Made by a program: the position numbers and the translations under genes. The notes beneath the pieces are model-generated. The model was not told where the DNA came from, ran no database searches, and saw nothing but the letters and a program-made list of their open reading frames with translations. A DNA stretch of 7,187 nucleotides. It comes from J013 sp038521775 (GTDB taxonomy: Bacteria; Pseudomonadota; Alphaproteobacteria; Rhodobacterales; Rhodobacteraceae). Positions 1 to 6,555 of this stretch are shown piece after piece. Within the stretch, counting starts at the first letter, position 1, and every line of letters begins with the position of its first letter. Location: NCBI GenBank assembly GCA_038521775.1, contig JBCBKN010000242.1, positions 1-7,187 on the forward strand, given 5' to 3'.

Positions 1-483
1 GGCCCCTGCCGCCGCCACGGCCAGCGTGACGCGCGGCGCATCCGGCGTCAGGGTCTGCGCCATGCCCCAGACGGCGTTCACGACCACCGCCACCGCCGCG
101 ACCTTGAGGCCCTGCAGGAGCCCCGGCGGAAGCGCCTCGCCCAGACCCGTCACGCCATAGGCAAACGCGATGAGCAGCGCGGCAGAGGGCAGGGTAAACC
201 CGGCCCAGGCGGCAAACGCCCCGGGCAGACCGCCCTTGGCAAGCCCGATGCCGATGCCGACCTGGCTGGAGGCCGGGCCCGGCATGAACTGGCACAGCGC
301 GACCAGATCGGCATAGCCGCGATCGTCGATCCATCCCAGACGCTCAACAAAGGCGGTTCGGAAATAGCCCAGATGCGCGACCGGGCCTCCGAATGAGGTG
401 AGGCCGAGCTTCAGAAAGGTCGTGAAGATCTCTCGGACCGGCACCTGATCGCGTGCGCCCGGATCGCTGCGCTCGCCTGCCAT
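1..483 (-). CDS. chrA: ChrA-family chromate transporter, N-terminal 161 residues (C-terminus lies outside the window)
   Basis: An inner-membrane transporter of the CHR family (Pfam Chromate_transp), whose characterised members export chromate from the cytoplasm. The visible part is one family domain. Near residues 24-42 it has the conserved FLKLGLTSFGGPVAHLGYF block, followed by a WIDD segment at 51-54, the LCQFMPGPASSQVG block at 63-76 and the AKGGLPG turn at 82-88. Hydrophobic helices follow at about 89-109 and 126-140. Two ATG codons stand in tandem at 486 and 483. The GGGAGG ribosome binding site lies only 2 bases from the first and 5 bases from the second, so I chose the second. The reading frame is open to the left edge. 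No chrB regulator is visible on the visible side. The family call is firm; chromate as the substrate is inferred from the family, since some members may carry other oxyanions. Confidence 0.93.
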   Translation of the reverse strand, partial: MAGERSDPGARDQVPVREIFTTFLKLGLTSFGGPVAHLGYFRTAFVERLGWIDDRGYADLVALCQFMPGPASSQVGIGIGLAKGGLPGAFAAWAGFTLPSAALLIAFAYGVTGLGEALPPGLLQGLKVAAVAVVVNAVWGMAQTLTPDAPRVTLAVAAAGA

Positions 484-699
484 CATCGCCTCCCGCCGGT
501 CACCCTTCTGGTGCAAGGAAGCATGCAAGCCCGGCGCGTCAAGCAACGGTTCGATGACAGATGCGGCCGGTTCACCAGGCCATCGCCGCGCACCGCAAGC
601 CGGACGCCGCAAGCCGGACGCCGCATGGGGATGTGACGTTGCAGACCCTTGGCAAGTATGGTCCCGCGCGACAGGGTCTGCGCCCGAATGGGAGAGCCG
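484..699. promoter_or_regulatory. Divergent spacer between the chromate transporter and the membrane hydroxylase
   Basis: This gene-free stretch must hold the promoters for two diverging genes. On the minus strand a TTGACG hexamer at 542-537 resembles a -35 element, but I see no good -10 at the right distance. Two copies of CTTGCA, with starts 12 bases apart, lie between it and chrA. The plus side carries a GGGAGAG ribosome binding site at 690-696, five to six bases before the hydroxylase ATG. A 14-bp tandem repeat sits at 593-625. No promoter can be assigned with confidence by eye. Confidence 0.4.
593..625. repeat. 14-bp tandem repeat, about 2.4 copies
   Basis: The unit CCGCAAGCCGGACG occurs at 593-606 and again, without any change, at 607-620; the first five bases of a third copy follow at 621-625. 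It lies in the divergent spacer, about 75 bases before the hydroxylase start. It may be a slippage duplication or a repeated binding site. Confidence 0.9.
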
Positions 700-1536
700 A
701 TGACCGAGTTTCTGCTTGCGCATGAACCCACGCTGCGTTTGGGCGTGTTTCTGTCGGTGCTGGCGCTGCTTGCGGGATGGGAGCTTGCCGCACCCAGACG
801 GCGGCAGGAGGTGCCGCGCTTGCTGCGCTGGTCCAACAATCTGGCCGTGGTGGCGCTCGACAGTCTTCTCGTCCGGCTGATCTTTCCCGTCGTGGCCGTA
901 GCGCTGGCCGCCACCGCGCATAGCCGCGGCTGGGGCCTTTTCAACATCGTTGAGCTGCCGCTTTGGCTGGCGATCCTGCTCTCGCTGATCCTGCTCGATT
1001 TCGTGATCTACCTCCAGCATGTGCTGCTGCATGCCGTGCCGGCACTGTGGCGGCTGCACCGCATGCACCATGCCGATCTGGAATTCGACGTCACCACCGG
1101 CCTGCGTTTTCATCCGGGTGAGATCCTGCTCTCCATGGCGCTTAAGCTCGGCGCAATCGCGGCCCTTGGGCCACCTGCTGTCGCTGTTCTGGTCTTCGAG
1201 ATCCTGCTCAACGCCTTTTCGATGTTCACCCATTCCAACATCCGCCTGCCCGCCCGGATCGACCGCGCGCTGCGCTGGGTCATCGTGACGCCCGACATGC
1301 ATCGGGTGCATCATTCGGTCGATCGGGTGGAGACCGACAGCAATTACGGCTTCAACCTGTCGCTGTGGGATCGGGCGCTCGGCACCTACCGGGCGCAGCC
1401 CAAGGCCGGGCATGAGGGGATGACGGTCGGGCTGGGCCAGTTCCGGACCCGCCGCGACCTGTGGTTGGACCGCATGCTCCTCCAGCCGCTGCGCGGTCCG
1501 GCGCGCGACCCGGAACTCACCGAAGGCGAGCGGTGA
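700..1536 (+). CDS. Sterol desaturase / fatty acid hydroxylase family membrane protein
   Basis: A 278-residue integral membrane di-iron oxygenase of the fatty acid hydroxylase superfamily (Pfam PF04116). It carries the family's histidine clusters: H107-x3-H111, H120-x2-H123-H124 and H201-x2-H204-H205, with further histidines at 138 and 178. These ligate the two irons on the cytoplasmic face. Hydrophobic segments lie at about 9-28, 47-73, 84-106 and 142-172, matching the helix pairs that flank the first cluster. The start at 700 was preferred over an upstream TTG at 649 because a GGAG ribosome binding site lies five bases before it and the upstream extension is not hydrophobic or conserved-looking. 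The stop abuts the stop of the convergent aquaporin gene. The substrate (sterol, hopanoid, carotenoid or fatty acyl lipid) cannot be read from the sequence, and the neighbours give no clue. Confidence 0.92.
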   Translation: MTEFLLAHEPTLRLGVFLSVLALLAGWELAAPRRRQEVPRLLRWSNNLAVVALDSLLVRLIFPVVAVALAATAHSRGWGLFNIVELPLWLAILLSLILLDFVIYLQHVLLHAVPALWRLHRMHHADLEFDVTTGLRFHPGEILLSMALKLGAIAALGPPAVAVLVFEILLNAFSMFTHSNIRLPARIDRALRWVIVTPDMHRVHHSVDRVETDSNYGFNLSLWDRALGTYRAQPKAGHEGMTVGLGQFRTRRDLWLDRMLLQPLRGPARDPELTEGER

Positions 1537-2205
1537 TCACGTCTCGGCCTCGCTGCGCAAAAGCCAGCCCATGAACGCCACGGCAAGCGCCGCTCCGATA
1601 AGCTCGGCGATGATGAACCCGGGCAAGTCAACGGGCCGGATGCCGGCGAATGTGTCGGTCAGGCTGCGCGCAATCGCCACGGCGGGGTTGGCAAACGAGG
1701 TCGAGGCGGTGAACCAGTAGGCGGCCGTGATGTAGAGCCCCACGAGCATCGGGATGGCCTCGGCCCTAAACCGGATGCCGGCAAAAATCACCGCCACCAG
1801 CCCGAAGGTCGCGGTCACCTCGGCCAGCCATTGCGCTGTGCCGGTGCGCGACGTGGTCGAGGCTTGGAAGAGAGCGAGATCAAACATCGCATGCGCCAGC
1901 AGCGTGCCCAGAACCCCACCGGCGATCTGTGCTGCAACATAAGGCGCAAGCTCGGGCAAGGGCAGGTCGCGACGCAGCGCAAAGGCAACGCTCACCGCGG
2001 GGTTGAAATGCGCGCCCGAGATCGGGCCCAGCATGGTGATCAGCACCACCAGGATCGCACCGGTGGGGATCGTGTTGCCCAAAAGCGCCAGCGCGGTGTC
2101 CTCGGTCAGCGCATCGGCCATAATGCCCGAGCCCACCACCGTGCAGACCAGCAGACCGGTGCCGAGCGCCTCGGCAACCAGCCGGCGCGGCAAACTGAAT
2201 GTCAT
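1537..2205 (-). CDS. MIP-family aquaporin, AqpS-like, with Arg-to-Val in the selectivity filter
   Basis: A 222-residue channel of the major intrinsic protein family, with six membrane helices at about 8-28, 36-58, 83-107, 127-147, 152-170 and 190-214. Both pore half-helices are present: HFNPAVS with NPA at 68-70, and SFANPAVAIARS with NPA at 173-175. In water-selective aquaporins the residue right after the second NPA is the selectivity-filter arginine; here it is Val176. As I recall the family, the same change marks AqpS of Sinorhizobium meliloti, an arsenite channel coded in an ars operon, so passage of arsenite or other small neutral solutes is a reasonable inference. No arsR, arsC or arsH is visible. 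The ATG at 2205 directly follows an AGAGGGCGGAG purine stretch. It begins 71 bases after the lipoprotein gene on the same strand. Confidence 0.93.
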   Translation of the reverse strand: MTFSLPRRLVAEALGTGLLVCTVVGSGIMADALTEDTALALLGNTIPTGAILVVLITMLGPISGAHFNPAVSVAFALRRDLPLPELAPYVAAQIAGGVLGTLLAHAMFDLALFQASTTSRTGTAQWLAEVTATFGLVAVIFAGIRFRAEAIPMLVGLYITAAYWFTASTSFANPAVAIARSLTDTFAGIRPVDLPGFIIAELIGAALAVAFMGWLLRSEAET

Positions 2206-2276
2206 CTCCGCCCTCTTGGCCGATGGTCCCCTGCCGCATGCCTACCGTACGCAGCGCAGCATTCAAGACCGGATCG

Positions 2277-3191
2277 TCACCCGGCCGAGCGCGAATTTAC
2301 CAGCCAGATATGCCCCTTCAGCACCAGCCAGACCCCCAGCTCCGTCGTCACGACAACGGCCTCTTCGGCGAGGCGGATGCTCTGCATGGCGTGAAACGCG
2401 CTTGGCAAGGGATCGGTGATGTGGGTGACAAAGAGCGCATTGCCGTCCTGCCGCGGCAGAACCCGGTCGGCGCGGAAGGTGACGCAGCCGCGGGTCAGCG
2501 GCCGGTGGTCGAGCACCCGCTGACCGTCGCGCGAGACGACGAACCGGTGATGCCCGCCCATGACCACCTCGCCCAGCGTGCCGCTGGCCGAGATCAGCCA
2601 CACGATCCAACCGTCGCGACCGGGCAGGATGATGCTGTTCACACCGGCAGCACAGCGCAGCCCGGGTTGCGCCGCGGCCAGGCTGACGGCGCGTTGCATT
2701 GCCGCGTCTTCGGCGGGCAGATCGGCGGGCGGGTCATAGGGCGTCACGCGCGTCGGCAATGCCTCATCGGGAACCTCGACATCGAAGAGAACCTTGCCTT
2801 GCGCGCCGAAATACCGAACCAGCACCGATCCCGGGCGTGCAAGCGTGATCCAGCCGCGCACGCCCCCCTCGGAGTTTGCCGCAACCGGCAGCAGATCGGG
2901 GGCAGCAGCGCCCGGCTCAGCCAGGCCGCGCGGTCCGCCCGGTGCATGTCCAGCCCCTCATCGCGCCGGGCTTCAAGCTCCGGGGACAGGGGCTGCGGGA
3001 CTTCGTCCTCGCTCGGCGGCCAGGAGGCCGAGGCGAGGCAGGGCGTTGGAGGCCGGGATCGCGGGCCAGAGGCCCAGCGACTGCGCCGAACTCGGCCTCT
3101 CGGCAAGCTCGGTCGATGACGGCGCGGGCGGCTCCGGCGCCGCACAGGCCGCCACCAGAAAAACCGCAAACACCCAAGCGACTCGATGCAA
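2277..3191 (-). pseudogene. Lipoprotein gene read only with two compensating frame changes (function unknown)
   Basis: The start is a TTG at 3191, forced by an in-frame TAA just upstream and supported by a GGAGG site eight bases before it. It opens a lipoprotein signal peptide: MHRVAWVFAVFLVAAC, with lipobox VAAC and the lipidated Cys at residue 16. This frame runs into TGA codons at 2975-2973 and 2960-2958, yet coding-like sequence continues in the neighbouring frame, about 3015 to 2905 (key words SEDEVPQPL, EARRDEGLDMHRAD, WLSRALLPP). It then returns to the first frame (DLLPVAANSEGG, GWITLARPG) to the stop at 2277. One extra base near 3010-3030 and one lost base, perhaps in the run of five G at 2898-2902, would explain it. 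Restored, the protein has about 304 residues with a beta-rich-looking C-terminal half. I do not recognise the family. A GTG at 2861 could start the C-terminal 194 residues alone. It may be a decayed gene or a sequencing error. Confidence 0.65.
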
Positions 3192-3197
3192 GGTTTA

Positions 3198-3224
3198 ATC
3201 CTCCAATCCAATGGACCGGAGGAT
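3198..3224 (-). promoter_or_regulatory. Hairpin that hides the Shine-Dalgarno of the lipoprotein gene
   Basis: On the minus strand the transcript reads AUCCUCC (3224-3218), a 13-base loop, then GGAGGAU (3204-3198). The two arms pair perfectly over 7 bp. The second arm is the Shine-Dalgarno of the TTG start at 3191, so the folded form blocks ribosome binding. Inside the loop UCCA and UGGA could also stack. It lies 36 bases after the rlmN stop codon. Confidence 0.6.
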
Positions 3225-3246
3225 ACCCAAAGCTCGGACTAAGACC

Positions 3247-3256
3247 AAACCGGTTT
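3247..3256. repeat. 10-bp perfect palindrome after rlmN
   Basis: AAACCGGTTT lies four bases past the rlmN stop codon, in the 69-base gap before the lipoprotein gene. It is too short and loop-less to be a good terminator; it could be a small operator or chance. Confidence 0.4.
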
Positions 3257-3260
3257 CGGG

Positions 3261-4402
<1,142 letters not shown>

Positions 4403-4406
<4 letters not shown>

Positions 4407-4429
4407 GGGGCGGATATAGACCGCCCCAT
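4403..4429 (-). other. Possible 8-codon leader ORF overlapping the rlmN start (ATGA)
   Basis: An ATG at 4429 opens MGRSISAP, and its TGA overlaps the rlmN ATG as ATGA, an arrangement typical of translational coupling. The whole mini-ORF lies inside the hairpin at 4404-4430. It has no clear Shine-Dalgarno either, so translation is uncertain and chance is a fair alternative. Confidence 0.2.
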
Positions 4430-4430
4430 G
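4404..4430 (-). promoter_or_regulatory. Perfect 10-bp inverted repeat enclosing the rlmN start codon
   Basis: The arms CATGGGGCGG (4430-4421) and CCGCCCCATG (4413-4404) are exact reverse complements around the 7-base loop TCTATAT. In RNA this gives a GC-rich hairpin whose 3' arm ends with the rlmN AUG. In DNA it could be an operator, and the AT-rich centre could be part of a -10 element. With no Shine-Dalgarno present, folding would be expected to affect rlmN initiation. Confidence 0.6.
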
Positions 4431-4476
4431 CAGGGACGCCAGAGCGGCGTCGATTTCAGGCCAAGCCGGGCGTAGG

Positions 4477-4500
4477 CCAGGCCAGGTTCACGAGGCCTGG
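4477..4500 (-). terminator. Hairpin overlapping the end of the small coding stretch
   Basis: CCAGGCC (4500-4494 on the minus strand) and GGCCTGG (4483-4477) pair perfectly over 7 bp around a 10-base loop that contains the TGA stop of the small coding stretch. The place suits a terminator or mRNA-end structure, but no run of U follows, so Rho-independent termination is doubtful. Confidence 0.35.
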
Positions 4501-4667
4501 TGGAAAAAGCGCAGGATGTCGCGCAGGTGATAGTCGTCGATGGTGTTGTTGGGCCGCCGGGCCAGACCCAGATGCAGCTTTTTGGCGTCCTCACCACCGC
4601 TGAGGATGTTGGTCGGCACAATGAACTGGTGATGGCACCTGCAGTACTCGTCTTCCTCGCGCGATGG
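4488..4667 (-). CDS. Small unrecognised coding stretch, 59 codons, start unresolved
   Basis: Directly after the TAA of the dehydrogenase, in the same frame, 59 sense codons run to a TGA at 4490-4488. Third positions are mostly G or C as in the neighbouring genes, and the other two frames lack this character, so I think it is or was coding. The predicted chain has an acidic start (EEDEY), a Cys-Arg-Cys-His-His cluster, FIVPTNILSGGEDAKKLHLG in the middle and a basic/aromatic end (DDYHLRDILRFFHQAS). The CxCHH cluster might bind metal. There is no ATG; the only usual start codon is a GTG at 4619, which would leave 43 residues, cut off the CxCHH motif and lacks a good ribosome binding site. It could therefore be a gene fragment, a gene whose start was lost by mutation, or a readthrough tail of the dehydrogenase. 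I do not recognise the family. Confidence 0.5.
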   Translation of the reverse strand, partial: PSREEDEYCRCHHQFIVPTNILSGGEDAKKLHLGLARRPNNTIDDYHLRDILRFFHQAS

Positions 4668-5432
4668 TTAGATGAGCCCGATGCGGCGCCGAATATCCTC
4701 GTCGCGCAGGCTGACATCCTGGCCCCGAAACTCCGCAGCGGCGTCGGTGGCAAGCCAGGCGATGGCGCGGCCCACCCAATCGGGCGGAATGTGGATGGCC
4801 GGGTCAAGCTGGCTGACCGGGTTGATGCCCGAGGCTTTGATGGCGACCTGCATTTCGGTGGCCACCGTGCCGGGCGACAGGCCCACCACCCGGATGCCGC
4901 GCGCGGCCAGTTCTGTGTCGGCGCATTTGGTCAGGGAAAGCACAGCGGCCTTCGAGGCACAGTAATGGCTCCACCCCTCCAGGGCCGACACGGCCGCCCC
5001 TGACGAGATGTTGATGATCACGCTGCCGGCCGACATCACCGGCAGCGCGGCGCGGATGCCGTGATAGACCCCCGTGACATTGATGGCCTGAACCCGCGCC
5101 CAGGCGGCCGGGTCGCTGTCCTCGATCCGCGCGATCGGGTCGATCACCCCGGCGTTGTTGACCAGGATATCGAGCCCGCCAAACCGGGTCTGGGCCAGAT
5201 CGACAGCGGCCTGTACGGCCTCATAATCAGCAACGTCGCAGGCCAGGGCCGCGGCCTGCCCGCCCGCGGCAGCAATCTCGGCTGCAAGCGTTTCGACCGC
5301 ATTGGCCGTGCGCGCGGCCAGCACCACCGCGGCACCCTGCGCTGCCATGACCCGTGCCGCCGCCGCACCGATGCCACGACTGGCGCCGGTGATCAGCGCC
5401 ACCCGCCCCGCCAAAGCTGCACCATCCATCAT
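4668..5432 (-). CDS. Classical short-chain dehydrogenase/reductase (SDR), substrate unknown
   Basis: A 254-residue cytoplasmic NAD(P)-dependent oxidoreductase with a single Rossmann domain. The cofactor glycine motif TGASRGIG is at 15-22, the acidic residue of the CDV turn at D66 and the NNAG motif at 92-95. The catalytic tetrad is N118, S144, Y157 and K161 within YCASK. The PG motif at 187-188 begins the substrate loop. Arg at 41, after the second strand, hints at NADPH but does not prove it. The length is normal for classical SDRs, and the RRRIGLI ending looks natural. The ATG at 5432 was chosen over the next ATG at 5429 because GGGAG lies six bases before it. The gene diverges from a LysR-type regulator, its likely controller. 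The substrate cannot be inferred. Confidence 0.94.
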   Translation of the reverse strand: MMDGAALAGRVALITGASRGIGAAAARVMAAQGAAVVLAARTANAVETLAAEIAAAGGQAAALACDVADYEAVQAAVDLAQTRFGGLDILVNNAGVIDPIARIEDSDPAAWARVQAINVTGVYHGIRAALPVMSAGSVIINISSGAAVSALEGWSHYCASKAAVLSLTKCADTELAARGIRVVGLSPGTVATEMQVAIKASGINPVSQLDPAIHIPPDWVGRAIAWLATDAAAEFRGQDVSLRDEDIRRRIGLI

Positions 5433-5560
5433 CTGGGTCTCCCTTTCCGCACCCGATTTTCCGCACCCGAGACGTCACCACCCGGGAGGCGCCAGAGTAG
5501 CGGCCCTGCGGGCGGGAAAAACCGTGACCTGCGCATCTCTCTCGTGCAAATACCGCATCA
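5433..5560. promoter_or_regulatory. Divergent control region between the SDR gene and the LysR regulator
   Basis: LysR-type regulators usually bind such spacers and control both genes. The stretch holds a 14-bp tandem repeat next to the SDR ribosome binding site. It also has an imperfect dyad at 5530-5548, with arms TGCGC and GTGCA, just before the regulator start. Neither is a clear T-N11-A box. I could not identify convincing -35/-10 elements. Confidence 0.45.
5444..5470. repeat. 14-bp tandem repeat, nearly two copies, upstream of the SDR gene
   Basis: TTTCCGCACCCGA occurs at 5444-5456 and unchanged at 5458-5470, separated by one T, giving a period of 14 bp. On the minus strand the copies lie just upstream of the GGGAG ribosome binding site of the dehydrogenase, so they are probably in its leader or promoter. 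Confidence 0.88.
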
Positions 5561-6517
5561 ATGAACGCAAGAACGCTCGAGATCCTTGCCCAAATCGCAG
5601 CAAGCGGCAGTTTGGCCGCGGCAAGCCGGGTGCTGAACGTGGCGCCTTCGGCGGTCTCCCGTGCGCTGAGCGCGGCGGAGGCCGAAATCGGCGTGCGCCT
5701 TTTCAACCGCTCGACCCGCAGCCTGTCGCTGACCGAAGCAGGCGCGCGCTATCTCACGCGCACCGCCCTCATCCGGGCCGAGCTCGACGCCGCCCGCGAC
5801 GCGGCCCGCGATGCCGCTGCTGCGCCGTCCGGCCGGCTTCGGCTCACCGCCTCGGTCGCTTTTGGCACCATGTGCATCATCCCGCATTTGCCGGTGCTGA
5901 AGGCGCGGTTTCCCGAGATCCTGCCCGAATTGGTTTTGACCGACGCTATGGTCGACCTCCCCGCTGAGGGGATCGACCTTGCCATCCGCCTGGCGCCCCA
6001 GATCGATGGCGATGTGACCCGGGCGCGGCTGATGCCGACCCGCTATCATGTCGTGGCCACGCCCAGCTATCTTGCGGCACGCCCGCTGACCACGCCTGCG
6101 GGGCTGACCGCGCATCCCGCCTGTGTCTTCAGCTTGCCCGGGTTTCGCACCGCCTGGCGGTTTCGCAACCAACAGGGCGAGATTGCCGAACACCCTGTCA
6201 CGCCGGGGCTTGTGGCCTCGAATGCGCTGGCTCTGCGCGCCGCGGCTTTGGCCGGCCTGGGCCCGGCGCTGCTGGCCGACTGGCTGATCGGCCCGGATCT
6301 GCGCGCCGCCCGCCTGGTCGATATCTTCCCAGACCACGACGTCACGGCGACCAGTTTCGACACCTCAGCCTGGTTCGTCTATCCCACGCGCGCCTTCCTG
6401 CCTGCCAAGACCCGCGCGGCGATGGAGGTTCTGGGCCCCGAGATCCGGAACGCCGCGATCCAGCACGTGCAAAACCCGGCGCCCCACAGCCTTGCCGAGA
6501 CGCACCAAACCCCCTAG
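5561..6517 (+). CDS. LysR-family transcriptional regulator
   Basis: A 318-residue DNA-binding regulator. The N-terminal winged helix-turn-helix covers about 1-60: GSLAAASRVLNVAPSAVSRA forms the helix-turn-helix at 16-35, followed by the LFNRSTRSLSLTEAG wing at 47-61. A linker helix at about 65-88 is rich in Ala, Arg and Asp. The two-lobed periplasmic-binding-like effector domain runs from about 91 to 295, with GRLRLTASVAFG opening the first strand and the AEGIDLAIRLAP segment at 135-146. The form resembles the CrgA/AaeR-like branch of the family, though I cannot place it exactly. No Shine-Dalgarno is visible before the ATG at 5561; the transcript could be leaderless. It diverges from the SDR gene and lies 38 bases before argG on the same strand. 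The effector is unknown. Confidence 0.95.
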   Translation: MNARTLEILAQIAASGSLAAASRVLNVAPSAVSRALSAAEAEIGVRLFNRSTRSLSLTEAGARYLTRTALIRAELDAARDAARDAAAAPSGRLRLTASVAFGTMCIIPHLPVLKARFPEILPELVLTDAMVDLPAEGIDLAIRLAPQIDGDVTRARLMPTRYHVVATPSYLAARPLTTPAGLTAHPACVFSLPGFRTAWRFRNQQGEIAEHPVTPGLVASNALALRAAALAGLGPALLADWLIGPDLRAARLVDIFPDHDVTATSFDTSAWFVYPTRAFLPAKTRAAMEVLGPEIRNAAIQHVQNPAPHSLAETHQTP

Positions 6518-6555
6518 AGCGGGCGCGGTCGTCAATCCGGAACTGGGAGGGGTCC

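Noticed and set aside
649..699. Upstream TTG start that would lengthen the membrane hydroxylase by 17 residues
   Set aside because: No ribosome binding site at that position, while a GGAG site is correctly spaced before the ATG at 700.
1537..2205. Arsenic resistance operon around the aquaporin
   Set aside because: No arsR, arsC, arsB or arsH is present on either side; only the channel resembles the arsenic-linked type.
2199..3119. 306-codon open frame on the plus strand opposite the lipoprotein gene
   Set aside because: Low-complexity Arg/Ala/Gln composition and no recognisable motif; the opposite strand carries a signal peptide, a ribosome binding site and better codon use.
4477..4500. Strong Rho-independent terminator before rlmN
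   Set aside because: The 7-bp hairpin is real but no U-run follows on the minus strand, so it is kept only as a low-confidence feature.
5558..6337. 259-codon open frame on the minus strand opposite the LysR gene
   Set aside because: Antisense shadow of a clear regulator gene, with Gly/Arg/Gln-rich composition and no motif.
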